Counted from the first letter of the stretch, positions 9,357 through 19,600 are shown. The stretch: 64,000 nucleotides of DNA from Trebonia sp963759545 (GCA_963759545.1 CAVXAB010000023.1:1-64000); one strand, 5' to 3'. The notes: generated from the letters alone by a model not told the origin. Made by a program: numbers and translations.

Positions 9357-10658
9357 TCATCCGGCGGCAGGCGCGGACGGTCTGATCGCGGGCAGGCTGC
9401 CGCGGCTGTCGAGCATCGCCGGGTCGGAGATGATCTGGTCGGCGACATGGATCGCGCCACCGCGGGCGGCGGCGGAGAAACCCAGCGAGGACGTGGTCAG
9501 CGAGCAACCGCCGGCATCGGGTGCGAGCACGCCCTCGGCGAGTGCTCGGGCCGCGGGCGGCAGGATCCACTCGGCGAGGAGGGTGAAGTAGCCGCCGAGG
9601 ACGATCGCCCGGGGATTGAACACGTTGGCGAGGTTGGCGGCGCCGATGCCAACCCAGCGGCCGATGTCAGCCAGTGCGGTCAGGACGTGAGCATCGCCTG
9701 CCCTCGCGAGCCGGGCAACCGCGGCGGCCTTGGCCTCGGGTGGTTCGCCGGCGGCCGCCCCGTGCTGGCCGGGTCCGCCGGGGAACGCGGCCTGCAGCAA
9801 CGCGTGCAGGCCGATCAGCGCCTCCCAGCAGCCACGTCTCCCGCACCCGCACACCGGCCCGCCCGGGTCTAGCTTCATGTGGCCGACCTCGCCGCCGAAT
9901 CCCCGCACCCCGTGCAGCGCACGGCCGGCGACGATGATTCCACCGCCGATGCCCATCTCCCCGGTGATGTAGATGAGGTCGGGAATCCCGGCATGGCCGC
10001 CGACACGATACTCGGCCACGGCGGCCAGGCTCGCGTCGTTGCCCACGCTCACGGGTGCCGGGCCCAGCTGGAGAAGTTCGCGCAGCCGGTCCGCGACCGG
10101 CACACCGGACCACCGCAGGTTCGGTGCCAGGGTGACGACTCCCGACGGCGCGTCGACCAGGCCTGGGACAGCGACCGTCAACCCGGCGACGATAGGCCGG
10201 CGCCCGCCCCGGAGGCCGGCCAGCGCCTCCAGCGCCTCCCGGCCCAGGCCGGCGAGGGCGGTGATGCTGTGGGCGGGGCCTTCCGCGATGGCGTCATATG
10301 CTCTTCGTTGCTCGTAGACCTTACGGCCTGCCAGGTCCGTAACGAGCACGGCCAGGTAGTCGACATTGACCTCGGCACCGACGGCGAGTACGTGCCGGCC
10401 GTCGAGTTCCAGCAGGGTGGCCGGCCGTCCGATCCCCTGCGCCTTGAGCGGCCCGGTCTCGCTCACCAGACCGAGGTCCAGCAGCTCCCCGACGAGCCGG
10501 GAGATAGTCGACCGCGTCAGGCCGGCCCTGGAGGCGATGCTGGCGCGGGAGTCCGGGCCGACCAGCGAGAGGTGCCGCAGCACCACCTCAAGGTTGTTGC
10601 GGCGGATCTCCCGATGGCCGGTCCCGGCCGGAATGACCGACACCACAGTCTCGTCCAC
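9357..10658 (-). CDS. ROK-family transcriptional regulator
   Basis: A GTG at 10658 with GGAG 6 bases upstream is chosen; the frame stays open to an ATG at 10733 that lacks a ribosome site. The N-terminus (about 10-75) is a winged helix (ASRAGLTRSTISRLVGELLD). The rest is a ROK sugar-kinase-like domain with AVPGLVD, VGNDASLAAVAEY and the zinc-binding motif GPVCGCGRRGCWEA. Members of this XylR/NagC-type group repress sugar-utilisation genes and respond to sugars. The gene is divergent from the GH3 gene across 355 bases, so control of GH3 is inferred. Confidence 0.9.
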   Translation of the reverse strand: MDETVVSVIPAGTGHREIRRNNLEVVLRHLSLVGPDSRASIASRAGLTRSTISRLVGELLDLGLVSETGPLKAQGIGRPATLLELDGRHVLAVGAEVNVDYLAVLVTDLAGRKVYEQRRAYDAIAEGPAHSITALAGLGREALEALAGLRGGRRPIVAGLTVAVPGLVDAPSGVVTLAPNLRWSGVPVADRLRELLQLGPAPVSVGNDASLAAVAEYRVGGHAGIPDLIYITGEMGIGGGIIVAGRALHGVRGFGGEVGHMKLDPGGPVCGCGRRGCWEALIGLHALLQAAFPGGPGQHGAAAGEPPEAKAAAVARLARAGDAHVLTALADIGRWVGIGAANLANVFNPRAIVLGGYFTLLAEWILPPAARALAEGVLAPDAGGCSLTTSSLGFSAAARGGAIHVADQIISDPAMLDSRGSLPAIRPSAPAAG

Positions 10659-10858
10659 CTTGTACTCCGAGGTCAGTTCTGCGCCCGCCGACGTCGCCCG
10701 GCACCGCAGCGATGCGGCAGCCCTCGCCGACATGGCAAGCGTATCTGTGCAGTTAGCAACATATTGCTTTGTGCGAGGGCATCAAATCCGGATCGCTGCT
10801 TGATGCTGTTGGAGAAAGCAGGTTTGGGTCTTGTCTTGCACGATCAGGGCGAGTTACG

Positions 10859-10874
10859 TTTTGTGCGGACAAAT
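10859..10874. promoter_or_regulatory. Inverted repeat in the ROK/GH3 divergent promoter region
   Basis: TTTGT-GCGG-ACAAA is a perfect 5-bp inverted repeat in the spacer between the ROK regulator and the GH3 gene. It is a candidate ROK operator on position alone. A related TTTGTGCG sequence lies near 10770. Confidence 0.4.
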
Positions 10875-11013
10875 ACAAAGTCGGCCCCGGGTAACGGGTC
10901 GCAAACCCCGCCCGCACCGCATCGAACCTGGCAGCCCCGGCCTTTGTTCCATTTCCGGCCGACGATGGATACGTTCCGTTTCGCTCATGTCACTCATTGT
11001 CGAGGAGAATGGC

Positions 11014-14000
11014 ATGCATACCCCACAGCGCTGGATTCTGCCCGTGCGCCCGTCGTCTGGCGTACGGCTTCTGCACCGTGGCAAGCGCCCGCATGCGGGA
11101 TTGCCGACGGATCCGCTGCGTCCGAAGCCGAGGTTCTCGCGTCGGCTGGCGGTTACCGCCGCCGTAGGCGCAACCGCCCTGATCGTCTCGTATGCGGGGG
11201 CGGCGCAGGCGAGTTCCGCGAGCGCCGCGCCAGCAAAGAGCACCGCCGCGGCAGCAAAGAGCACCGCCGGGTCCGGGCGAACGGTGCCCCCTGCGTGCCC
11301 GGACGGCTCCGGCCGGGTCCCGCTGTACTTCGACACGCATTACTCGTTCGCCGAGCGAGCCGCCGATCTGGTGTCGTGCATGACGCTTGCTGAGAAGGTC
11401 GCGCAGCTGCACACCAACAGCGCGCCGGCGATCCCGCGGCTGGGGCTGCAGGAGTACACCTACTGGAACGAAGGCCAGCACGGCATCAACACCCTGTTCA
11501 ACGACACCAACAACGGCGGCGCGACCGGCGGGGTACACGCGACCAGCTTCCCGACCAACTTCGCCTCCACCATGTCGTGGGACCCGCAGCTGACCTACCA
11601 GGAGACCACCGCGATCTCCGATGAGGCGCGGGGCCTCCTGGACAAATCGCTGTGGGGGGTCGCCCAGAACAACCTCGGTCCCTCGGCCGATGACTATGGT
11701 GCGCTGACGTTCTGGGCGCCCACCGTCAACATGGACCGCGACCCGCGCTGGGGCCGCACCGACGAGGCGTTCGGTGAGGACCCCTACCTGGCCAGCCAGA
11801 TGGCAGGGGCGTTCGTCGAGGGATACCAGGGCGAAACGATGAGCGGCGAGCCGTTGACCCCCTATCTGAAGGTGGCGTCCACGGCCAAGCACTATGCGCT
11901 CAACGACAACGAGAACAACCGGCACGCCGATAGCAGTAACACCACGGACGCGAACATCCGCGACTACTACACCGCTCAGTTCCGCAGCCTGGTGGAGAAC
12001 GCGCACGTGTCCGGCGTGATGACCTCCTACAACGCGATCAATGGCACTCCGTCGCCGGCCGACACCTACACCGCCAACGAACTGCTGCAGCGCACCTACG
12101 GGTTCGGCGGCTACACCACGTCGGACTGCGGCGCGGTCGGGGACGTCTACTCCACCGGCAGCCACGACTGGGCACCGCCCGGGTGGACCACCAACGGGAC
12201 CGTGTGGACGAACACCGCGAGCGGGCAGCAGGTGCCCGCGGCGGCAGGCGGGCAGGCATATGCGACGCGGGCCGGCACCGACCTCAACTGCACCGGCGGC
12301 GAGTACACGCTGTCCGGCGTCCAGGCCGCGATCAAGGCCGGCATCCTGTCCGAAGGAGTCATCGACAACGCGCTGACCAGCGTGCTGACGGTCCGGATGG
12401 AAACCGGCGAGTTCGACCCGGCCAGCCAGGTGCCCTGGACCAAGATCACCAAGGCCGCGATCCAGAACCCCGCGCATCAGGCGCTGGCAGAGAAGATCGC
12501 CGCGGAGGACCTGGTCCTGCTGAAGAACGACAACGTGACCGGCACCTCCTCCCCGCTGCTGCCCGCCGACCCGGCCAAGCTGAGCAACGTGGTCATCGTC
12601 GGCGACCTGGCGAACACCGTCACCCTCGGCGACTACTCCGGTGACCCGGCGCTGCAGGTTAACGCGGTCCAGGGCATCACCGCCGCGGTGAAGGCCGCCA
12701 ACCCCAGTGCCACGGTGACGTACGACGCGTGCGGCACCTCCACCTCCGCCACCGCCGCCGCGTCCTGCTCGACGGCCACCCAGGCCGCCATCAAGGCCGC
12801 CGACCTGGTGATCGTGTTCGCCGGGACCGACACCAACGTGGCCACCGAGGGCAAGGACCGGACCACGCTGGCCATGCCCGGCAACTACAACTCTCTGATC
12901 AGCCAGGTCGCCGCGCTCGGCAACCCCAGGACGGCGCTGGTGCTGCAGACCGGCGGCCCGGTGGACATTTCCGCCACCCAGGGCGACTTCCCGGCCATCG
13001 TGTTCAGCGGGTATAACGGCGAGAGCCAGGGCACCGCGCTGGCACAGGCGCTGTTCGGCCAGGTGAACCCCACCGGGCACCTGGACTTCACCTGGTACGC
13101 CGGCGACTCCCAGCTGCCGCCGATGAAGAACTACGGGCTCACCCCGTCGCAGACCGGAGGGCTGGGCCGGACGTACCTGTACTTCACCGGAACGCCCACT
13201 TATCCGTTCGGCTACGGGCTGTCCTACTCTCACTTCGCGTATTCGGACGTCAACATCGCGCCGAAACAGGTCAGCGCCGACGGCACCGTGCACATCAACT
13301 TCAACGTCACCAACACCGGCGCGGTCCCCGGCGCCACCGTGGCGCAGCTTTACGTAACGCCGCAGTTCACCGTGTCCGGCACCGAGCTGCCGAAAGAGCA
13401 ACTAGAGGGCTTCCAGCGGACCGAAGTGCTGCCCCCCGGGCACACCCAGCACATCACCCTGGCCGTCAAGATGGCCGACTTGAGCCAGTGGGACGAGCAG
13501 GCCCTCAAGCAGGTCGTCTACGACGGCCCGTATCAGTTCCGGGTAGGCCCCGACTCGGCCACCAGCGCCGGCTCCGGCACGGTCGCCGTCAGCGGCGCGA
13601 TCACCCCGCATATCCAGTACGTCACGGTCCAGCCGGATCAGGTGGTCGTCAAGCCCGGCGACACGCTGGACCTGACCGGCAAGAACCCGTGGATAGCGCC
13701 CGACACCAACTCCGCGCTCGAAGAGCCGCACGCCACCGCGGACAGTATCGTGGAGGCGGTCAACAACGACCAGTCGTTCGCCGACCTGTCCCGCGCGCAC
13801 GTGCGGTACAGCAGCAGCGACCCGCGGGTGGCCACCGTGAACGACAGGGGAGTGGTGACCGCGGCCGCGGTCGGCGTGACCACGTTGCGGGTGACGGTCG
13901 ACGGGGTCACCGCTACCGCGCCGCTGGTCGTCAGCCAGCCGTTCACGCTGACCGCGCCAGCGGTCGTCGGCCCGGGTTCGAGCGTCACGGCGACCACCAC

Positions 14001-14825
14001 GTTCCCGAACACCGGGCCGGCCGCGCTCAGCAACGTGCGGATGAGCGCTTACCGGACCGGCCGGATGGACGGTCACCGCCATCTCGCCGGCGTCGTTCGC
14101 CACCGTGGCACCCGGCCAGACCGTGCAGACTACCTGGTCCGTCACGGCCCCGGCGAACGCGACCCCCGGCAGCTACCCGCTCTCGGCGTCGGTGACCTTC
14201 ACCGGGCAGACCGGGCAGGCCAGCTCGGACGACGCCACCCAGATCGCCATCCCGTTCGCTTCGTTTACCAGCGCAATCGATAACGTCGGCATCAGCGATG
14301 ACAACAACCCGACCGCCGGCAATCTGGACGGCGGCGGGGCCAGCTACTCCGCCCAGGCACTCGCCGCGGCGGGCCTGACCCCCGGTGCCACGGTCACGCA
14401 TGACGGCTTGACGTTCACCTGGCCGAACGCCCAGCCGGGCACGCCCGACAACGTCGTCGCCGGCGGCCAGACGATCGCGGTATCCGGCTCGGGGTCCACG
14501 CTCGGCCTGCTCGGAGCCGGGGATTACGGCACCGCCAGCGGCACCGGAACGATCACCTACACGCGACGGCAGCACCCAGCCGTTCGACCTCACGTTCCCC
14601 GACTGGTGGTCCAACACCGCCCCGCCGGGTGGGGACATCCTCGCTACCGTGCCCTACATCAACACCCCGACGGGCAAGGAAAACCAAGGAGGGGTCAGCG
14701 TGTACTACGTCGGGGTACCGCTGCAGAAGGGGAAGACGGTCAAGTACGTCAGCTTCCCCGACATCAGCCAGGGCGCTGTCCAGGGCCAGAACGCGATGCA
14801 CATCTTCGCCCTGAGCATCGGCTGA
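11014..14825 (+). CDS. Secreted GH3 beta-xylosidase/glucosidase-like enzyme (two frameshifts in C-terminal region)
   Basis: The ATG at 11014 follows GAGGAG. A long signal region (to about residue 65) precedes a GH3 N-terminal barrel (EYTYWNEGQHGI, DRDPRWGRTDEAFGEDP, KHYALND) with the nucleophile Asp in TTSDCGAVGD. The GH3 C-domain and fibronectin-III-like domain follow, then an Ig-like domain and an NPCBM-associated NEW3-like domain (GWTVTAISPASF). The frame breaks twice. One extra base in AGCGCTT at 14044-14047 separates VRMS from LTGPAGWTVT. A second extra base at 14561-14564 separates TITYT from DGSTQPF. With both corrected the protein ends at TGA 14823-14825. The catalytic part is intact; without correction translation ends at 14283. 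The probable role is release of xylose or arabinose from oligosaccharides. Confidence 0.88.
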
Positions 14826-14962
14826 CGCCCGCGACCGCGCCTCGAGTAAACAGGTGGTGGTCCGGCTGCTGGAATACCTGATGGCCACCGCGAGGGCAGC
14901 CCAGCGCGTCCGCCGCTAGCCCGGATGAGGACGAAGCAGCGTAGTCCCTCGGTGGTGCAAAG

Positions 14963-15000
14963 AGTTCGGCGGGGTCACCAGCAGGTGACCCCGCCGAACT
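14963..15000. terminator. Bidirectional hairpin terminator
   Basis: A perfect 17-bp stem around an AGCA loop lies between the convergent GH3 and MFS genes and could serve both. Confidence 0.85.
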
Positions 15001-15094
15001 GGCGGCCGAAGCGACTGGGTAACGGCCGCGGACTGCTCACGAACCGGACGGCGTGAACGGGTTCACGAAGCCGCCGAGCGGCTTGTACTACCCG

Positions 15095-16609
15095 TTAGGC
15101 TGCTTCCGACTCTGTGACCACGGCGGGCGTTTCCGTCCCAGAGAACTCGGTCACTTCGTCGGGGATCCGGGTGCTGCCGCGCCGCAGGCCGGGTAGCGCG
15201 GCCAGCAGGCCGAGCGCCGCGACGCCGGTGATCAGGTAGAGCGCCGGCCGGTAGGCCGACACCACCGCGGCGGGGGAGGTGAGCGTGTTCGCGCCGGCTG
15301 CGTCGATGACCGCGGTCACCACCGCGAGTACCACCGCGCCGCCGACCTGGAAGGAGGTCTGGAACAGGCTCGCGGCCAGTCCCTGCTGCTCGTTCCGCAC
15401 CCCGGAGGTCGCGGCGACGGTCAGCGCGGAGAACCCGAAGCCGAATGCCGCGCCCAGCAGGATCACGGACGGCAGTATCACCGCCGGGTAATCCGGCGTC
15501 ACGCCCGCCGTCAGGAAGACGGCGTAGCCGGCGACGAGCGAGACGAAGGCGGCGACGACCAGCGCCCCCGGGCCAAACCGGTTGAGCAGTCCGGCGACGC
15601 GCAGCGACAGCACGAAGACGATTACCCCGGCCGGAAGGAACGCCAGCGCGGTCGAGATCGCCGACCAGTGTGCCAGCGACTGCAGGTACTGAGTCAGCAG
15701 GAACTGGAACGACACGTAGCTGCCGAACAGCGTGATCGCCCCGATCTGCGCCCGGCGCAGCGGTGCCGACCGGAAGATCCCGAACGGGACGAGCGGATGG
15801 GTGCTGCGCGTCTCGATCACCGCGAACAGCCCGCCCAGCGCGACGATCGCGGCGAACGAGCCGATCGTCTGCGCCGATCCCCAGCCGACCTGCTGGGCGT
15901 TCACCACGGTGTAGACGAGCAGCAGGACGGCCACGGTGATGACCGCCGCGCCGGGCAGGTCGAATCGGTGCCAGGCCCGGTTCGCACGGCTGCCTGCCTC
16001 GCCCCGCGGGATCAGCGTGATGGCACCGAGCAGCACAAGTGCCGCCGCCGGCGCGGACACCAGCAGCGTCCACCGCCAGCTGATCTGAGTGAGCAGGCCG
16101 GACAGCACGAGGCCGAGCGAGAACCCGCTGGCGCCGAACACCGAGTAGATGCTGAACGCCCGGTTGCGCAGCGGGCCTTCAGGGAAGGTCGTGGTCAGCA
16201 GCGACATGCTGGCCGGGGCGGTGAACGCCGCCGCCATGCCCTTGATGATGCGAGCCCCGATCAGCAGGCCCGGGCTTGACACGAGGCCGCCGAAAAGAGA
16301 CACCACGGCGAACACCGCGACCGCGGCGACGAACACGCGGCGGCGGCCGAGCAGGTCGGCGGCCCGTCCGCCGAGCAGCAGCAGGCCGCCGTAGCCGAGC
16401 GTGTACCCGCTGACGATCCACTGCAGCGACGATGTGCTCATGTGCAGTGCGCTTCGGATGGACGGCAGCGCGACTCCGACCATCGACACGTCGAGGCCGT
16501 CGAGCAGCAGCGCGCCGCCGAGAACGATAAGGATCCCCCAGAGCTGGGGTGTCCAGGTGGTTTCCGTTGATGTGGCCAGCGGCTCCCGCTGGCCTCGGGA
16601 AGAAGCCAT
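15095..16609 (-). CDS. MFS transporter, DHA2-like (14 TM) drug exporter
   Basis: About 504 residues from ATG 16609; an upstream in-frame ATG at 16651 lies inside the shared operator region. Motif A-like GGRAADLLGRRRVF follows TM2, and the protein shows LDGLDVSMVGVALPSI in TM1 and about 14 hydrophobic segments, as in the DHA2 family of proton antiporters. It probably exports a toxic compound. The divergent MarR gene and shared palindromes suggest a substrate-induced efflux unit. Confidence 0.88.
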   Translation of the reverse strand: MASSRGQREPLATSTETTWTPQLWGILIVLGGALLLDGLDVSMVGVALPSIRSALHMSTSSLQWIVSGYTLGYGGLLLLGGRAADLLGRRRVFVAAVAVFAVVSLFGGLVSSPGLLIGARIIKGMAAAFTAPASMSLLTTTFPEGPLRNRAFSIYSVFGASGFSLGLVLSGLLTQISWRWTLLVSAPAAALVLLGAITLIPRGEAGSRANRAWHRFDLPGAAVITVAVLLLVYTVVNAQQVGWGSAQTIGSFAAIVALGGLFAVIETRSTHPLVPFGIFRSAPLRRAQIGAITLFGSYVSFQFLLTQYLQSLAHWSAISTALAFLPAGVIVFVLSLRVAGLLNRFGPGALVVAAFVSLVAGYAVFLTAGVTPDYPAVILPSVILLGAAFGFGFSALTVAATSGVRNEQQGLAASLFQTSFQVGGAVVLAVVTAVIDAAGANTLTSPAAVVSAYRPALYLITGVAALGLLAALPGLRRGSTRIPDEVTEFSGTETPAVVTESEAA

Positions 16610-16626
16610 GCCCAGACTATATGTAT

Positions 16627-16668
16627 GTACGTGCAATGTTTGCAAGTACATTTAATGCGCTTGCAAGC
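16627..16668. promoter_or_regulatory. MarR-type operators in the divergent MFS/marR spacer
   Basis: GTACGTGCAA-TGT-TTGCAAGTAC (16627-16649) is a 23-base palindrome with one mismatch. GCTTGCAAGC (16659-16668) is a second, perfect, 10-base palindrome sharing the TTGCAA core. Both lie between the two starts and could repress both promoters. Confidence 0.65.
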
Positions 16669-16695
16669 ATCAGGCAAACAGAGTAAGATGCGGCC

Positions 16696-17157
16696 ATGGC
16701 AACGAGTTCAGCAGCGCGGACCCCTCTGGAGCCGCTGCCCGGCGGCACGGAAGCGTCCGAGCTCCGGGACCGCGACGAGGCGGTGAAGGCCGCATGGCAC
16801 GCGCTCATCTCCGCTAAGGTCGCGTCCTGGAACGCGCTGGAACGCGAACTCGGCGAATCACATGGACTCGGCGTGAGCGACTTCGAGGTGCTCGACCACC
16901 TGGCCAGCAAGCCCGACGGGTGCCGGTCCCAGAGCCTGGCCGACGCGGTCCACCTCAGCCAGAGCGCCCTGTCCCGGCTCGCCGACCGGCTGGAGAGGCA
17001 CGGCCTGGTGCAGCGGACCAACTGCGTCGACGACCGCCGGGGAATCAATCTCATCCTCACGCCCGCTGGGCAGGACAAGCACGCCCGGGCACTGCGCACG
17101 TACTGCGAGGTGCTGGCCGGCACGCTGCCACCCGAACTAATCGCCCGCTTCGAATAA
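16696..17157 (+). CDS. MarR-family transcriptional regulator
   Basis: A 153-residue winged-helix protein (SDFEVLDHLAS, QSLADAVHLSQSALSRLADR, RTNCVDDRRGINLILT). The wing motif DDRRG is typical of the family. It is divergent from the MFS exporter and probably represses it through the palindromes at 16627-16668. Confidence 0.88.
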   Translation: MATSSAARTPLEPLPGGTEASELRDRDEAVKAAWHALISAKVASWNALERELGESHGLGVSDFEVLDHLASKPDGCRSQSLADAVHLSQSALSRLADRLERHGLVQRTNCVDDRRGINLILTPAGQDKHARALRTYCEVLAGTLPPELIARFE

Positions 17158-17354
17158 CCGCCCGGTGTCCACTGCCCCTAGGTCGTTGAGCTGGGTCGAT
17201 AGAAGCTGGTGGTGGCCTGGTGTCGCCTGAAGGCTGCGGCTGTTGGCTCCCAGTTTGGCTCCCAGGTCTGCTTGGTTTTCTGCGCTCGAGTGAGTGAAAT
17301 CACTGTCGATTCCAGTTGCACGGGCCATGGGCCGGGAGTGCCGGCGGCCCTTGC

Positions 17355-17430
17355 CTGCAGCTGGGCGTGGACCCGCGGTGAGCCGTAACTCTCCTTCGAG
17401 TCCTCGTGCACCCTTTGACCAACGGCCACT
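17355..17430 (-). mobile_element. Remnant of an IS3-type transposase (OrfB)
   Basis: The minus strand encodes VHEDSKESYGSPRVHAQLQ, close to the conserved IHxxSxxxYGSPRVHAEL motif at the start of the IS3 OrfB integrase core. Nothing else of the transposase or its terminal repeats is recognisable, so this is a short relic. Confidence 0.55.
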
Positions 17431-17612
17431 CGCCTCGCTGGGCCGCGTCGGCGATAATCGCCGGAATGGAGCCGGACAGGCCTGGAACGCCGCCGCGAGC
17501 CGGCGGGAGGAATCATCCGAGCCGGTCGTCGTCAGTCGGGCCAGTTTAGTGACGTTGGCTCCCGTTATCGGCCTCCCCAGCCCGATCCTTGAGCTGTGGT
17601 TTGCGATGCTAA

Positions 17613-17652
17613 TTATCCTGTGATCCTGTGATCCTGTGATCCTGTGATCCTG
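17613..17652 (+). repeat. 8-bp tandem repeat (TGATCCTG), four full copies plus one partial
   Basis: Four perfect direct copies at 17621-17652 follow one degenerate copy. The array ends 16 bases before the vapB GTG and lies where the promoter is expected. Confidence 0.8.
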
Positions 17653-17667
17653 TGTTACCGTGTAACT

Positions 17668-17907
17668 GTGAAGAATATTACGGTCTCCGTTCCCGACGAG
17701 GTCTACCGCAACGCCCGGGTCGCCGCCGCGCAGCGTGACACCTCAGTGAGCGCGCTGGTCGTCAAGTACCTGGAGCGCCTGTCCGGGCGGATGGACGAGT
17801 TCGCCAGGCTTGAGGCCCTCCAGCACGAGGTTCAGGCGGAAATCAGCCAGTTCCGCGCCGCCGACCGGCTGAGCCGCGACGAGGTACACGACCGTGCAGT
17901 TCGTTGA
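17668..17907 (+). CDS. VapB-like antitoxin
   Basis: A GTG at 17668 gives KNITVSVPDEVYRNARVAAA, a ribbon-helix-helix DNA-binding start typical of antitoxins, followed by a helical tail (79 residues in all). No ribosome site is visible upstream, so a leaderless or promoter-proximal transcript is possible. The gene overlaps the toxin by 14 bases, which indicates translational coupling. VapB proteins neutralise VapC and repress the operon. Confidence 0.82.
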   Translation: MKNITVSVPDEVYRNARVAAAQRDTSVSALVVKYLERLSGRMDEFARLEALQHEVQAEISQFRAADRLSRDEVHDRAVR

Positions 17908-18301
17908 CACCAATATCCTGCTTTACGCGATCTCCCGGGATCCCGCTGAGCAGGACAAGGCTAAAACCGCCAACGAGATCCTCGCGGGCCGGGACCTGGC
18001 GCTGTCCGCCCAGGTACTGCAGGAGTTCTACGTCCAGGCCACCCGCGCGAGCAGGCCGGACCCGATTACGCGCCGGCAGGCCGTCCGGCTCATCGAGTCC
18101 TTCCGCCGCTTCCCCGTCCAGGACATCACGACCGCGATCGTCATGGCGGCCCTCGACACCCGCGAGCGGTTTCATCTCTCCTACTGGGACTCGGCGATCA
18201 TTGAGGCATCTCGTGTGATGGGTTGCACCGAGGTCCTCTCGGAAGACATGGGCGACGGCCAGGACTACGCGGGAGTTCAGGTAACCAACCCATTCGGCTG
18301 A
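17894..18301 (+). CDS. VapC-like PIN-domain toxin
   Basis: 135 residues from GTG 17894. The PIN-domain acidic residues are visible in QFVDTNILLY, QVLQEFYVQ, YWDSAII and LSEDMGDG. VapC toxins are Mg-dependent ribonucleases that cut tRNA or rRNA. The gene is paired with the overlapping vapB. Confidence 0.87.
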   Translation: MQFVDTNILLYAISRDPAEQDKAKTANEILAGRDLALSAQVLQEFYVQATRASRPDPITRRQAVRLIESFRRFPVQDITTAIVMAALDTRERFHLSYWDSAIIEASRVMGCTEVLSEDMGDGQDYAGVQVTNPFG

Positions 18302-18588
18302 ACTGGCTGGATTGGGACTTGCCGCGCGGCGCCCTGGCCGCGAGCCGGCGCTGGAGGGGCCTGCGGCAGGAGTCCAGGACCCGCGGCCGTAGGCGCGGAA
18401 GGGGCGTTCCGCTGAGGTACCGGCGCAGGAGGGAAGCGAGGACATGGAATCCCGCTACAACGGCATGTAGCGGCACTGGGCGGCAGTGCTGGAATAGGCC
18501 TGGCGACCGCCCGCTCGGCCGCGGAGCGCGGCGCGAAGATCACGATGGGCGTCCGCAACGGAAACAACCCAGAAAAGGAAGGCGAAGA

Positions 18589-19485
18589 ATGCGGGTATTC
18601 GTGACCGGCGCCGCCGGGTTCGTCGGTTCGTTCGTCGTCGCGGAGCTGATCAGCGCAGGCCATGACGTAGTCGGGCTCAGCCGTTCGGACACAGGCGCCG
18701 AGGCGCTAGCATCCGCGGGCGCGGAGGTCTTCCGCGGCGACGTGAACGACCTGGAGAGACTGCACGACGCCGCCGAGGCGGCCGACGGCATCATCCATGC
18801 GGCCTTCAACCATGACCCCTCCAGCCTGAAGCAGCACAGCGAGAACGACCGAAAGGTCATCGCGACGCTCGGCGCGGCGCTGGCCGGCACGGGTCGGCCG
18901 CTCATCATCACCTCCGGCACCGGCCTGGTCCAGTCAAAGGCCGGCCAGCCGGTGACAGAGACCGACGATCACGCCACGTCAGCTGTGTTCGCCCGGGCAG
19001 CGTCTGAGGAGGCGGCCGACGCCCTGATCGACCAGGGCGGGAACGTCATGGTGATGCGGCTGCCGCAGGTACACGACACGCGCCGGCAGGGCCGCATCAG
19101 ATGGCATATCCAGATCGCAAGGGAGCAGGGCCGCGTCGCCTACGTCGGTGAGGGCCGCAACCGGGTGCCGGCCGTCCACGTCTCCGACGCAGCCCGGCTG
19201 TTCCGGCTGGCGCTGGAAAAAGGCGAGGCAGGCTCCCGCTACCACGCCGTCGCCGAGGAAGGCGTCCCCCTGCGCGAGATCGCCGAGGTGATCGGCGCGG
19301 GGCTGAGGCTGCCCGTCGAGTCGATCACGCCCGAGCAGGCGCCCGGTTACTACGGGTTGCTAGCACAGCTCGCCACGCTGGACCTGCCGGCCTCCAGCGC
19401 GCTGACCCGGCAGCAGATCGGCTGGGTCCCCACCGGAGTGGGCCTGCTGACCGACCTGCGGGAAATGGACTACGACGCAATCTGA
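18589..19485 (+). CDS. NAD(P)-dependent epimerase/dehydratase (extended SDR)
   Basis: The ATG at 18589 after GGAAGG starts MRVFVTGAAGFVGSF, a Rossmann TGxxGxxG dinucleotide-binding loop. The 298-residue protein belongs to the atypical extended SDR group; the usual catalytic YxxxK is not evident, which suggests an NmrA/SDR_a5-like member. The substrate is unknown. It stands alone after vapBC across 287 bases in which no gene is seen. Confidence 0.82.
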   Translation: MRVFVTGAAGFVGSFVVAELISAGHDVVGLSRSDTGAEALASAGAEVFRGDVNDLERLHDAAEAADGIIHAAFNHDPSSLKQHSENDRKVIATLGAALAGTGRPLIITSGTGLVQSKAGQPVTETDDHATSAVFARAASEEAADALIDQGGNVMVMRLPQVHDTRRQGRIRWHIQIAREQGRVAYVGEGRNRVPAVHVSDAARLFRLALEKGEAGSRYHAVAEEGVPLREIAEVIGAGLRLPVESITPEQAPGYYGLLAQLATLDLPASSALTRQQIGWVPTGVGLLTDLREMDYDAI

Positions 19486-19563
19486 GCACGCGGCGCCGAT
19501 CGTTCGCGTCGTCGCGCTCCACGGCACCACGAGGCTGCGCGGGCTCTGTGGCAGTCACCCGCT

Positions 19564-19600
19564 TCCGTTCGGAAAATCACAAGGCATCAGCCCGAACGGA
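19564..19600 (+). repeat. Dispersed CCGAACGG element, copy 2
   Basis: AATCACAAGGCATCAGCCCG then AACGG matches the shared core, with an inverted CCGTTCGG upstream as in copy 1. It lies in the 3' spacer between the epimerase and the DUF4267 gene. The rest of the spacer (19,486-19,828) shows no gene. Confidence 0.55.

Larger units (their letters stand above)
17158..17667. other. Intergenic region between marR and vapB
   Basis: About 510 bases without an intact gene. It holds a short IS3-like transposase remnant and an 8-bp tandem repeat, listed separately, and two TTTGGCTCCCA-like stretches near 17250-17270. Confidence 0.5.

Noticed and set aside
9879..11393. 504-codon plus-strand frame across the ROK gene
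   Set aside because: It is antisense to the ROK regulator, which has all family motifs, and then runs out of frame through the GH3 start.
10990..13401. 803-codon minus-strand frame
   Set aside because: It is entirely antisense to the GH3 catalytic domain, with low-complexity composition.
17613..17652. Tandem repeat considered as CRISPR
   Set aside because: The unit is 8 bases with no spacers and no cas genes nearby.
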